Assembly: GCA_014904845.1 (NCBI GenBank)
Contig: MU119376.1
Coordinates: forward strand, 53,585 to 117,584
Direction: 5' to 3'
Length of the DNA stretch: 64,000 nt
Origin: Acephala macrosclerotiorum
Taxonomy: Eukaryota; Ascomycota; Leotiomycetes; Helotiales; Mollisiaceae
The position numbers and the translations under genes were made by a program. Positions 33,570 to 47,845 of this stretch are shown here, in pieces. The notes under the pieces were generated by a model. That model ran no database searches. It saw nothing but the letters and a program-made list of their open reading frames with translations, and was not told where the DNA came from. Each line of letters begins with the position of its first letter. The first letter of the stretch is position 1.

Positions 33570-34324
33570 ATGCATCAAGCCCGCCTTAATGATGCTGCCA
33601 TTGCCCTTTCCCAAGTCTTGGATAAGTCCAGCATCACTTTTGGTATATTCGGTGGATATGCCATTGCCGCTCATGGTGGCCAACGCGAAAGCAAAGACAT
33701 CGATTGCCTTGCTGCAGTAACTAAACAACAAATCCTTGATCTATTGGATGGGAAACAAGGATTCGTTGCAGTTCCTCAAGCCCGTGAGGACTATGTTGCT
33801 TTCTTGTGGTCCGACAAGCCGAACAGACAGAATGCGGTGCTTGTGGAGATTTTCTGCGAAAATTTTCCTGGTTAGTTCATCCGGAACATGCCCTTCTTGA
33901 GTCTCAATTGGGCATTGGAGTTCTAACAATATTTACTTCAGGGGCAAGACATTCAATGGGCAGCATTCATACAAATGCCGTCCCCATTAGCGGTCAAGCC
34001 CTCGGGGACGGAACCTGCTCTTTCCTCGATCCATTCCATCTCTTCAAGGGTAAGCTCCGTGCGGCTGCAACTAGAGCAAAGTTTCATGACTCTGCCGACC
34101 TACGATGGCTTGAGACGCGCTATAGCCAGGCAATACAAGCAAGTAGGCAAGAGTTGAACCTGCAATATGTCGGGCTTGCGCTGAAAAGATATCCGGAACT
34201 TGAACTACTTTTTACTCGAATTGGTATCGATATCAACGTAGCAAAAAACGCTGCTATCAATTTGGATCCAAATAACCTACCTCGACCCGCACCGGGTGAT
34301 GTGCAAGAAGGACTGTTGGCATAG
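33570..34324 (+). CDS. Nucleotidyltransferase-fold protein (copy B)
   Basis: Two exons, 33570-33870 and 33942-34324 (227 residues), with a 71-nt intron (GTTAGT..CTAAC..TTCAG). The signature is complete: FGIFGGYAIAAHGG, then KDIDCLA, matching the GG-x(10-13)-DxD pattern, with a plausible third acidic residue in VLVEIF. Members of this fold transfer nucleotides to proteins, RNA or small molecules; the substrate here cannot be inferred. It is the last gene before the AT-rich block, whose edge is ~370 bases downstream, and shows no in-frame stop despite that proximity. Confidence 0.75.
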
Positions 34325-34700
34325 ATTGCGGGTGTTGGGCTTGTAGAAGTTAGAAAGGATAAAGTAGTCTGAATGTCACAAATCTGGTTCTCAGAACAGC
34401 CGTGCACGTGATGCAGTCGCTAGCTTGGAGTAGTTATTTTATATAGTGGGACGTCCCTCGTACCTCGCGCCGTGCCCTGCCTTTGACGACTCGAACTTTG
34501 AAATAATATAAAGCTTTTAATCGCACCGGCTCCGCCGGCGCGAGTAAAGGCGTTCCCCCCTTACAACCCCCCTCACGTGGAGCTGGAGCTTGGGCTTTAC
34601 GAGGAGCTTGAACTTTACGAAAAGCGCTAAATGCCAAAAGCGACACATCTTGGCGTTTCTTGGCGCAAAAACGTGACATTGATTTCACGTGTTATTACGT
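34325..34700. other. Boundary DNA before the AT-rich block
   Basis: This stretch is relatively G/C-rich (CCGGCTCCGCCGGCGCG near 34525) and falls abruptly into AT-rich sequence at ~34.7 kb. I see no gene. Confidence 0.5.
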
Positions 34701-34799
34701 AAACTCTACGCGGTCTTTTTTTTCCTTAGTGGAATAATTTTTAATTATCGTCAAAAACAAATTATAATAAATTAAATAAAAATATTTAATTTATAATTA

Positions 34800-34844
<45 letters not shown>
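34800..34844. repeat. (TTA)n microsatellite
   Basis: About 14 uninterrupted ATT/TTA units just inside the left edge of the AT-rich block. Confidence 0.9.
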
Positions 34845-34850
<6 letters not shown>

Positions 34851-34921
34851 AAAAATTTAAAAAAGTTTTTTAATATATTTAAATTTATTATATAATTTAA
34901 TTATAATTTTTAAAATTAATT

Positions 34922-35157
34922 ATTAAAACGTTCGAAAACAAATTACGAAATACTAAAATCTTAATTTAATATTAATAATTCAATTTTATTTGCTTTTTTT
35001 TAGAGAAAGTATTTATTTATTTACATAATTAAATAAAGTAAATATAAAATTAAAAAGTGAATATTAAAACAATTATTACTAAAAGTAATAAAAATTATAA
35101 TTCGAATTATTTAATCGATTATTTAAACGATTATATAATTAAATCGATACTAGTAAT
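34922..35157. repeat. Left direct repeat (LTR) of the outer element
   Basis: It begins ATTAAAACGTTCGAAAA and shares its whole length with 52590-52825 without an obvious indel. Differences such as T/C and G/A at about one site in ten are transitions. Confidence 0.75.
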
Positions 35158-35733
35158 TCTCTTTTTGAAAAAAGACGCTTTTTTCAACTCGTAAACCAAA
35201 TACAAAAAAAAGTACTACTACAATTATTAACGCGTTATTCCACTATCAAATACTAAAAAGAAATCTAATCGTAAATTAATTGCCGTTACGTATTGTAATA
35301 TTTAATCGATCAAATCGAATTTAAAAGTTTTTTTCTAAACTCGATATTTATAATCTTCAAATCAATCAAAAACTCTATTTTCGGGAGCACTAAAAATATC
35401 GAAAAACATTAAAAATATCAAAACAATAATTACACGTTTTTCTTTTCAATATTATTTTTTTTAATAATTACTTTTTTTACTATTCTCGTTTTCATCGATT
35501 AATTTTTAGACTTCGAAACGTTATATCTATTTCTGTATTTTAATATTAAAACGATTAATATTAACGAGCGATTTAAATACTTTATTAATATTAAATTTAA
35601 TTATAATATTAATTGAATTATTATTTCTAATAATTTATCGAATTTTCAAGAATTTTTTACGTTTATACAATTGTTTAATAATTATAATATCGATTATAAA
35701 ACGCTTTTTTTTAATAGTATCGAATTTAATTAT

Positions 35734-35995
35734 TGTAATAAAACTATATATTTTCTTTTCAAAAATCTTTGTAAATAGTTAGTTTCGAGAGCAGTACTAA
35801 TCACGTGTTTTTTAGTACATAAAAAGCTTTCGCTTACTATAGATTAATTAATAACTTTTTTTATTTCTATTTTAATTGATTGATTAATTGATTTACGAAT
35901 TACGAATTACTTCGAATAAATCTAATTTACTAATTAAAACGAATTGATTTACGATTGAATTTTTTTGTTTTGTATTTTATTATTTTTCTATATTA
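35734..35995. repeat. Left direct repeat (LTR) of the inner element
   Basis: The clearest part runs from ATCACGTGTTTTTTAGTACA through TACGAATTACGAATTACTTC to TTTTTCTATATTA. The left edge is set where similarity to the right copy fades; it starts TG, as LTRs usually do. Confidence 0.7.
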
Positions 35996-36231
35996 ATAAA
36001 GTAATATCAAGAAATGAATTGTCCTAGTAAACTTCGCTAAGAATTATTTATATGCGATTTGTATATTCTATTTTTTATTACTATTAAAAAAAAATTCAAA
36101 TTACTAAAAATCGAAAACTGAAAATCAATTAATGAAAACTTTTTATTTTGATTATATTATTCGAAATTAAATAATTTGATTACAAAATTGCGAAATTGTA
36201 AAAAAATATTAATTTATAAAAATTACATATT

Positions 36232-36247
36232 NNNNNNNNNNNNNNNN
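36232..36247. other. Assembly gap (16 N)
   Basis: Sixteen unknown bases, followed directly by a run of about 23 A. The true length may differ. Confidence 0.95.
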
Positions 36248-39200
36248 AAAAAAAAAAAAAAAAAAAAAAACTCGCGACGATTATTTACAACAATTGGTTT
36301 TATTTTCAGCGAAAATTGGAATATAAAAAAAGAAACTTTAATATGAAAAAAAAAAGAAATTATAGCGTTAAAAAATAAAATTATTTTATTGTTCTATATT
36401 TTAATTTTAATTCTTTTGAGAATCGTAATTCGCAAATCGCTTGTAATCGTTTTCAAATTAAAATAATAAAATTAAAATAAATTTTAAATTTTAAAAAATA
36501 ATACGAAAAAAATTAAAACAAAAAATTTTAATCGAAAAAAATTGATTAAAAAAGTGCTTATTTAAAAAATACATTTTATTAAAACGAACAAACGAACGAA
36601 ATTTCGAGCAAAAATTAAAACAAAAAAAATTCTACGAAAAAACGATATAAATAAAAACTAATTTTCAAAACGAATTTTATTTAAAAACAATAATTCGAAA
36701 ATTCGTACTTTTAAATTATTAAATCAATTTTTAATTCAAAAACTAAAATCAATAAATTATTCGTATTAAAATTTATTTTTTTCGATAAAAAACATTTTTA
36801 CTCTAATTATATTATCGATTTTTTTTAAAAAATCTTTTATAAACAATAAAAATAGTCTTTTAAAAATATAAAACTTCGAAAAATACGTACTCGTATTAAA
36901 ACTATAAATACTTTTTTTTAGAATTTTTAAAATACTTTGATTCAAAAAAAACAATATTACGACTTTTTTAAAACAATATAACAATATATATAAAAACTAT
37001 AAAATTATTTCAAAAATCAAAAAAATACGATTTTTACAATATATTAATTCGATTTACAAAAAGCAAATCCGATTTATATTAAAATACAATATCGAAAATT
37101 ACTTAAAAAAAAAGTTTTATAATATTTTAAAAAAAGAATTTCGCGAATACAATTAAAAATACTATTAAATAAATATAAAATTTTTATATAAAATTATCAA
37201 TTAATCTACGAAAAATTTTTTAGTAATAAAAACGTATATAAATTTATTTAATCGAATATTCAAAGAATTAATTAAATAAAACAAATTAAATAAACAATAT
37301 TAAAAACGCGAATTTATAAAAAAAACTTTCAATATATATTAAAAATCGAATTTTCAAAAAAATCGATTACGAATCGATAGAAATATTTATTTACAATTAC
37401 AATAAAATGTACGAAAAAGCGATTATTGTATATAAATATAAAAAGAAAAAACGGTAATACAATAAAATTAATGATTTAAAATACTCGAAAATTTAATAAA
37501 AATATTTAAATATTGTAATACAAAAAATAATTTCAAATATAATCAATAATTTGTTATTTTTTGTTTTACTCGAATTATTTATAGAAAAAATTCAATGAAA
37601 AATATATACAATTATTAAAAAAATTTATATCGAATTTCAATTTTCGATTTTACGTATTATTTAAACTTAAAAAACTCGATAAATATTCGTATTAAAACTT
37701 TTAATTTAAATAAATAATTTTACTAGAAAATTAAAAAAACTTTTTTTTTTTTTCGTATTATTTAATGATTTGAAAATCGTTTTAAATGTTAATACTATAA
37801 AAATATTTCAAAAGTTGAATAGTATTATAATTTTTATAAATTAGAATTAGAATTAGTTTGTTTTTTTATGAGAATATGAATAAAAAGAAAATTTTAATCG
37901 TAGACGAAAAAAATATAATAATATAGAAAAAGACGAATATAGAATTTCATATAATTCAACGTCGATTAAACTTTTGTAAAATATATCGTTAATCGTTTAA
38001 AAGAATGTAATAGAGATCAACGTTGTATATAACGATTAATAGAGCGAGTAATACTATTTCGAGTATTTCGAGCGAATAAAAAACGAAAAAATCAATTTTT
38101 TCGTTGATTACTTTTTCGTGGATTATTATTTATTTATAGATGAATTAATCAATCGTAAGTATTGTTATTGAGAGAACGATTAATAGTATTATAATTTTTG
38201 AAATCGTAATCGATTTTCGCAATTGTTTACGCTTAAAAACAATCGATATTAATATAATCAGATTATAAAACAAGTAATTAAAAAATTTTTTAATTACAAT
38301 TTCGATAAACGTTTTAAGAATGCATAGAAAATTTAAAAATTTGTTTAGTTTATTGTTTAAGAAAAAAGTAAAACTAGTACTAATAAAAAAATTTTAAGAA
38401 AATTGAATTTATTGTTATATATTTTTAACGATAATAATATTAACGTTTAAAGTTTTAATAAAGCGATTATTGATAAATTCTACGAAAAATTGTTAGTAAA
38501 TATAATAACGACAAATATAGTAACAATAAATAAATCGAAAAATAAAATTCAAAGTATACGAAAAAACTTTTAACGAAAAATAAAAATAGAAAAAAAATAT
38601 TTAAAAATCGAATCGCAATAATAAATTTCATAAAACACTTAAAACGAAAAACGAAAAAAAATAAACGTAAATTAATCGAAAAATAAAATTTTAAAATAAT
38701 AATTCAATATTAAAAGTAATAATTTTATTAACGAAATCCTACTACGAAAACTTTTTAAAAGTACAATATCACTTTTAAAAATTTAAAAAAAAATGAAAAT
38801 AATTATTAATACTTTGAAAACATTGAATTTTATTATAGTAATTACTAATTAATAACGAAAAAACAATACTTATTATTTGATTTTAATAAATACTAAAATC
38901 GCTATAATAAAAAAAATACTAAAAATCGTTAATTCTATAAAATAATTTTTTTAGAATTTTTATAAAATGTTTAAAAAAACGAGTTAATTTGTTTTTGTTA
39001 TTAAGAATTTTGTAATACTCGAAACTAATCTCGTAGAAATCGATTTCTTATTATTAATTAAAAGAAAATATATTATTATTACTTTTAAATTATATTTCAA
39101 TTTGTTTGAATTAATTAATTCGAACGAAAAATATAAAATATTAAATATTGAAACGAAATATTATATTGCTTTTACGCATATAACTCGAGATTTCGATAAT

Positions 39201-42200
39201 ATTATTATAAACGTCGAAAACTTTTAATTGTTTATTATTATTAAATAAAACTTCGAATTCGTTGGAATAATAATTATAAAAATAAAAATTAAATACGAAA
39301 TTGAATATGAAATTTTTTTTTTTTTTTATAAATAATATAAAGAAAATTTTTTTAAAATAATTATTCGTTATTACAATGAAAATGTAAATTGAATATAGAA
39401 ATAATAATTCGTAAAATAATATATTTCGAAATTTTAAAAATTTTAATTCTATTTATACGATTATAATTATTTCTCCTTTGAAAACTTATTTGTATTAAAC
39501 TACTAGAAATTGCTATATTCGTATATATTTTCAAATTGAAAAAACATCGAAAAAAAAATATAACGCGAAAAATTAAATATTAATATTATTAGAAAATAAT
39601 ATAATATTAAAACTCGTAAATAGTTTTTATATTTTAATAAATTTGTTTTTATTTTTAATTTTTTATCAAATATTTTTAATATTATTTTATGTAAAACAAA
39701 TACAATTAAAATAAATACTATTAATTCAAAAAAAAAATACAAATAAAACAATATAAAAAACGAAATTATTTTTTTCGATTTTCTATAAAACGTTTTTTTT
39801 TTTTAATAAAAAAAAACAAATGAAATTTTAAATAAAAAAATTTTCAATAAAAAAATGAAAAAGTATTTTTTTGTAATAATATTACTATTTTTAAATATAG
39901 ACATTAAAAAAAAATATTTGAAAAATAGTACAAAGCGTTAATTACTTTATTTTATTAAAGAAAAACGAAATCGAAAGATTTTCGAATATAAAAACGAAAA
40001 AAAAATTCGAATAAAAAAAATAGTTTTATTATTAAATAATTCCAATTTGAGACTATTTAATATAAACGTTAATACAATATATAAATTTAAATCCAGAAAA
40101 ATACGATTTATCGATTTAATCGATAAAATTAAAAAGATTTTTAAAAAATAAAAAAATTGATTCAAACGATTTAAAACGCGAAAAACATTTTAAAAATACA
40201 TTAAAAAATATATAAAATATTTGTTATCGCAAATTATTTTAATATTAAAAAAATTACAATTTATTTTTAAACGATTAATATTTCTATTTATCGAAAACTG
40301 ATTATAGAAATCTGAAAAAAAAATATTCAATAAAATAATATTTAATTATAAAAAAATAATAATATTTAATTAAAAAAAAATCTTTAAAATCTATAAAAAT
40401 ATTAATTCGCTTATTCGCATTAAAATAATTCAATATACAATATAATAAAAAAAAAGTTTTTATTATCTCAAAATTTTATTTTTAATTATAGTAAAAATAC
40501 TTTAAAAACGATTTAATCGCGAAATACTCGAAAAAAATAATAATTTTTATCGAAATTTATAGTTTTTAATCGCAAAAAAAATCGTTGAAATTTATCGATT
40601 AATTAACGCGATTATAAAAATAAATTCGATTACTTTAAAAAACGTTAATATACTTTTTTCTATAAATAAATTTTCTAAAAAATTTATCGAATATTTTTAC
40701 ACTTTTTTAATAGATTTTTTTTTTAAATACAATTAATTCATATTAAACGTTTAAAACAAAAATATAATTATTTTTATAATTTTATTAAAATTTCTACGAA
40801 TAATAATATTGTCTCAAAAAATAATTAATTCTATAATTCAATTCGTTCAAATTATTATAACAATTTTAAAAAACGTATTTTTTAAAATCGTAATACTATT
40901 TCTAGATAATATAAAAATTAAAAGACTTTATACGAATTATAATAATAAATTAATATTTTCAAGAATTCGTCGATTCGTTTTTAAATATATTTAAAATCTA
41001 AATAAAATATTAAATTAAATTAAAAGAATTTAAATTTGTATAAAATTCAAATTATAATTTTATTAAAATAAAATAATTATTATTAATTTCGTTTACAGTT
41101 TTGAAAAGCGTTTTTTTGAAAGTATAAAAATTATTAAAATTTTAAAATAAATTAAATATAATAATATTTTTAAAATTAAAATTTTTATTAAAATTTGTAT
41201 TTATTATAAAATATAAATTCAATATTTTAATATTATTATCGAGTCGTTATATCAATTAATTAAAAAAAACGAATTTTTTGAATAAAAAAAATATAAAATC
41301 GTTATAATATTTTTATAAAACAAATTTACAACGATTTCAATATTTTGCAAAATTTATTACGATTTTATTAATAAATAAAAAATAATTATTCTAAGTATTA
41401 ATATTAATTAATAAAAATATAAAAAAATATTCGATTAATATAACAATAAAAAATAAAAACGAATAATTCGATACGAATTAAAACTTTAAAATATTATTAA
41501 ACGAAATTATAATACGATAAAAAAAGAATATTAAAAAATTTTAAAATATTTTCACAAATTACGATTTTAATTATATAACGTTTATTTTATTTTTAAAATA
41601 AACGCTAATACATTTATCGTTTAATTAAATCGAGTAATAATAAATTTTTTTGATATTTTGATTATTTGTTAATTCGTTTGAATACAATTGTTCGATTTCG
41701 AAGTTAAATATATTAAAAAAAATATTTATATTATTGTAAACGGATTATTTAAAAAACTGTAAATAGAAAACGATAATTCAAAGAAAAAAATAAATATTAA
41801 TAAATTTATTATAATCGAATTTAATTGCATTAAAATAATTTTAATTTCGATTAAAGAACGTAAAATTAATTGAAAAATTGAAAGTAAATTATTTGTAATT
41901 GAAAGTAAATACGTAAAACGAAAATATTTATTTAAATTATTAAATTAAATTTAAAAAAAAAAATTTAAATTTAATATTTTTAATTTTCAATTTTCGATAT
42001 CAATTATATTTTTTATATATATTACATTAATCGCTTTTTTTAAAATCAATAAACTATTAAATAATAATAATAATAATATTATTATTTTTTCTTTTAATAA
42101 TAATTATTCGAATTATTTTTAAAATATTATTTAGTATTTAATAATTTTAAAACGATTAAAATAATTTTTAAAAATAGAATTTTACAAATTAATTCGAAAA

Positions 42201-45200
42201 TCTATTAATTATAACGTTCGAAACAAAATACTATAAAAAAATACTATTAAATTCTATTTATTTCGATTTATTTTAAACGATTTAAAATAGTATATAATAA
42301 TTATAATTAAATTATATAATAAATTCGAATATATTGAAAAAAAAAAATATTTATTATCGAATAATTAATTAATATTATTAAAAAAAATACTATAAAAACG
42401 TTCGAAATTTTATAGTAAATTGTAACGATTATTAATATAAAAGTAAAAAAAAACACGAAAAAGTTCTATATTTTTAGAAAATAGTTTTATTATTTTATTG
42501 TATTAAAATAAATATAATTAAATTCTCGCAATATAAAATATTTAATAGTTTGATTATAGTACGAAATAATTTTTTTAATTAAATTAAAATCAAATTAATA
42601 AAAAATTCGATTTTTAAAAAAATTATTAAATTTATTTATAATAATATTATTTGTAAATACAACGTTTTCAATTATATAAAATTGAACGAAAAATTCGAAT
42701 TTAAAAAAATTGTTATTAAAAAATTGAATAAATTTGAAAATAAACGAATTATTATTTTTGTATATAATTTGAAAACAAATAAAATAATTAAATAAAAATA
42801 TTAATTTATTATTATTATATTAATTGTTTTAATAAAAAGAAATAAAAAAAATTAATTAAAATATTTATTAATTGTTTTTTTTGTAAATCGAATAATTATT
42901 TATAAATTAATTAAATATATATTATTTTATATAGTTTATAGTAAAAAAATTGTTTTATTTGTTGAAATTCGATTTTTTATTTAAAGAATTTTTGATTAAA
43001 ACGAAGTATATAATCGAGTAAAGTTTTTTGAATTGAAAATTAAATAAATTAAAATGTAAAACGAAAATATAAAAAAATCGAAATTGAATAAAAAATATAA
43101 TTACAAATAAAATCAAATATATTTCAATATTTATTATTAAATATAAAAGAAATTAATTCGAAAAAAAACTTTATTTTAATATATAATATTAAATTTATTA
43201 ATTAAAATATATTTAAAAATATTAAATTATTATATAAATAATTGGATTTATATCGAGTTCATTAAATAAATCAATTGAAAAAAAATTATTTACTCAAAAA
43301 AATAAATAAAATAATAATTCGAAAATTATATACTAAAAATCGTTTAAAAAAATTCGTTAAAAAAAATAAATATTAGAATTTTTTAAATAATAGTAAAAAC
43401 GAGAATATTATTGAATTTATTGATTTTAATAATAATAAAAATATAAATATAAAAAAAAAAACGATTAAAGAATTTCGTAACAAATAAAATATTTAAAAAA
43501 TTGAAAAAAAAATTGAAATTATAATTCGTGTTTTTAAATTTAATGAAATTAAAAAAAATAAATACATACGATTTTTTGAAAACTAAATAAATAAAAAAAA
43601 TTTATCAAATTTCGAAATAATAACGATTTTCTAATCGAAAAAAAACTATTTTTTCTTTTTCTATTTATAGTAATTTTATTTTTTTTATCGATTTTTTTCA
43701 AAATATTTTTACTTATTTTAATAAACTCTATTTACGCTTCAAAAGTTTTATTTTTCTCTTATTATAATCAAAACGATTTTATTATATAAAAAAATAAAAT
43801 TATACTATTTTTTCTTTTTTTAAAAATTTTTAAAAAATTTTAATTTTTAAAATTTACAAAAAACATTTTTTAATATATTCGAATATTTTTAAATATATTT
43901 CAATACATTTAAATACATTTTAATTATATTTAATTACATTCAAACTATACAAACGTTCATTAATACAATATTTACTATAATTTATAAAAAAACTTTTTTC
44001 AATTCTTTTTTTTCTCTTTTTTAAAAACTTTTCAATTACAATTTTTCAATTTTACGTCAACTCAAAAACTACAACTTCTTTTTAATATTATTTATTTCTC
44101 TTTTTATTTTTTTAAAATTCTAATTTGTATTACTTTATATACAAACAATTTTATCAATCGAATATACTCTATTTATTTAAATACTTTACGACGATTTTTT
44201 TCAAGAATTTATATATATTTTTTCTATAAAAATAATCTATAAATATTTACTTTTTTCTATTTCTTTTTTTTTCAAAATTTATTTAATACGTTTTATAAAA
44301 AATTAATATAAAACTATTTACTTAAAACTTTTAAAATTTTTTATTTAAAATTAATATTACAATATTTCAATTACATATACTAATACGCTTTAAAAAATTT
44401 TCTCGCAAAAATAAACAAATTTCATAACTTTTAACTATTTAAAACGCAAAAATATTTATTTGCTTTTTTTATATAATTTTTTTATAAATATAAAAACTTA
44501 TAATTTTTTTCGATTTTATTAATAAATTTCTTCTTTTCAAATTTACGCGTTTTTTACTTTCAAAATTCGATTAATTTATTACATTATTTTTTTATACGCA
44601 AATTTTACAATTTCAATTTTTACTTTTAAAACTTTTACAATATTATTATTATATCTCAAAAAAATACTTTATTAAATCTTGAAAATACGAATTTTACATA
44701 TAAAAAACGAAACGAAAATAATTATAATACGTTTATATAAATCGTATAACGCAATTTCAATAATTTATAAAAAATTATTAATAAATTATTATTTGAAAAA
44801 AAAAGAATTGCAATTAATAATATTAATAATAAATTTATAAAAATTAAAAACGTAATAAAAAAAGTTTTAATTAAATAAAATAAAAAAAATTGAAAATAAT
44901 ATTATTTTGAGATTTTCTAAAAAAATCTTAAAATAATATACAATTTTAAATAAAAACTTTTTTTTTAAAATAAACAAAATTGAAAAATCGCGTATCGCAC
45001 TTTAATAAACTCGATTTAATTTAATCAAAACTTTTAATAGTATATTTAAATACTATAATCAAAAAACTTTTTCTCGAATTTAAATATTTCAACAATTTAT
45101 CGAAAATTCTATTAATAGATTTTACAACAAATATATATATCAAAAACTCGAGCAAATATTCTATAAAAAGCATTTTGCGTCTCACGAAATTATCAAAATT

Positions 45201-47583
45201 ATTAATATAATCATTATCAAAAAAAACAAAATTTACAATATACTATTTACAAAAACATTTTTTCAATTTATTAATTACAAAAAAATATTAATATACTTAA
45301 AAAATATAAACAATAATCTAATAATTACAAATTTAAATAAAATAAATTTAAAAAAATTATATTTTATTTTTTATCTCTATAAACTTTTAATAATTAAAAA
45401 ATATATTAAAGAACTTTTTTCGATTTTTGCGAATAAATCTAAAAAATAATTAATTATTACTATTAATAATATAAACATTCGAAGTATCAAATCTCAAAAA
45501 ACTACTAATATTAATATTTTATTTTTTTTAATCAATTTTATTAATTAATAATAACGACGACGACAATAATAATAATAATAACAATATTACTATTATTAAC
45601 TCTTTTATATAAAACTTTTTACTTTTTCAAATCTCTCAAATTTTTCGAATTTTTCGATTTACTTTTTTTTTTACTTCGATTTTTACACTAATCAAACTCA
45701 AAAAATCTACTATTAATAATAAAAAATATTACAATATATTTACATTTATACTAAAAAAATACAAAACTATTATTATTTTATTGCAATTTAATATTACTTT
45801 ATTTTAATCAATTCGCGAATTTCAATCAAATAATATACGTTTAATAATTAATTACACGTACAATATAAATAATACTTAAAAATCAAACGTTATTTTTTTT
45901 GATATTTTGAATTTTATTAATCGCATTAAAATTCTAAATACTATTTACAATATTTACAAATACTCGTTTATTAAACAATTTTATCGAATTTATTATATAA
46001 TACTCTATGAAAATCTCGATTTATACTTTAAAAACGACGAAAAATAAATTAAAATTATAAAAATACAATTATTTAAAATTTATAAATTATATACTAAAAA
46101 AAAAAATTTTTAATTTATTTAAATTTATTTTAATATTCGTTTTTAATTTATAAATATTTTTATCATTTTTTAATATAAACAAAAAATATTAACGAAAAAT
46201 CGATTTCAATTCTCGCGAGTTTTTATTGTTTTTATTTTTGTTTTTTCAATTAAATCGTTTATTAATTTAAAAATTGTAATAATTTTTACTTTATAAAATT
46301 TTTTTAAATAAACGAAAAAAAAAAATATTTTATTACTTTTTTTCAAAAAAATTGATATATTGAAATTTTATTACTAATAAACTTTTTTTAGTGAATTTTT
46401 TTTTTTATACAATATGTATTTTCTTTTTATTATTCAATTTTTATAAATAAATTTCAAATTGTAATTACTATTTTATCGATTTTTTAAAGATTATTTTTTT
46501 CATTTTATTACTTTTTTTCAGTTTATTAAATTTTATTAAAATAATAAAATTAATTAATTTTTCTACGAAAAAAAAATAAATATATTTTAAAATTTAAATT
46601 TATTATATATTAAATTTTTTTTTTTTAATAAATTTCAAATAATTTATTCGCGATTTAATAATTATAAAAAAACGATAAATTAATTATTTTAATTCTCTAA
46701 AAAAACTATTTAAATAAATCTTTTTTTTAATATTAAAAATCGAATTTTAATTAAAAATCTTTTAAAATAAATTCAATCAAATATTGTAAAAAAAAAATCT
46801 CAAAAATTGAAACTATATATCTACAAAATAAAAACTTTTATCAATTGAAAATACGTCGAAAATCTTAAGAACTTTAATTCTTTTATTTTACTTCTCGTGA
46901 ATTTAATATCTATTAATATTAGTAAAAAAATTATTAGCGATACTATTTACGAAAAACTCAAAAAAGTTTATAATAAACTTCGAATTTTTTTCGAAAATCG
47001 ATTTTAAAAATTTTCTAATAATAAATCTTTTTTTAATAATATTCAATTTAAAAAAATCAATACAATTTTCAATATAATTTATTATACGAAACTTTTAAAT
47101 TACTCTATTATTCGATATAAGATTTTTCAATAATTAAATTATTAAAACTCGTTTAATAATAAATATTTGTATATTTATTAATAAAAACAAATTATAATTC
47201 AAATTAAACTAATTTTTTAATATTTTAAAATAAAAAAAATAGAAATATTTTTTAGTAATAAATTTTTTTTTAAATACGAAATTGAAAAATTGATAATATT
47301 TATAAAAAATAATTAAAAGTATCTAATTATTTCTAACGATAAATTTGAGTTTAAAATTCGTTTGTTTTTTTTCTTTTTATTAAATTCTAAAAAAAAAAGA
47401 AAACAAACTATAAAAGAATTTAATACTAATAAAAATATTGAAAAAATTGTTAAATTCTTAAAAAAAAACGATAATAATTTAAAAAATTTTGAACTTTGAA
47501 TTTTTTGTTTAAAGTGAATCTTTTTTTTTTTTCTAGTTTTTTTTTTCGAGATTCGAAATAAACTCATTATATGAAAAGACGAT

Positions 47584-47845
47584 TATAATAAAATTATATA
47601 TTCTTTTTTTAAAAAATTTTATAAATCGCTAATTTCGAAAACAATATTGATCACATGTTTTTTAGTACATAAAAAGCTTTTATTTACTATAGATTAATTA
47701 ACAACTTTTTTTATTTTTACTTTAATTAATTAATTAATTAATTTACGAATTACGAATTACTTCGAATAAATTTAATTTACTAATTAAAACGAATTGATCT
47801 ACGATTGAACTTTTTTACTTTGTATTTTATTGTTTTTCTATATTA
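47584..47845. repeat. Right direct repeat (LTR) of the inner element
   Basis: Partner of 35734-35995 at an offset of 11,850. Almost all differences are C/T or G/A (for example CACGTG versus CACATG). Its first two bases are TA where the left copy has TG, itself a RIP-type change. Confidence 0.7.

Larger units (their letters stand above)
35734..47845. mobile_element. Inner RIP-mutated LTR-type element nested in the outer one
   Basis: It is bounded by ~262-bp direct repeats at 35734-35995 and 47584-47845. At ~12.1 kb it is longer than most fungal LTR elements, so it may itself hold further insertions. It contains the 16-base assembly gap. No coding sequence survives. Confidence 0.6.

Noticed and set aside
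35167..35185. Hairpin GAAAAAAG...CTTTTTTC as a terminator or element end
   Set aside because: Simple A/T-run symmetry is expected by chance in this composition.
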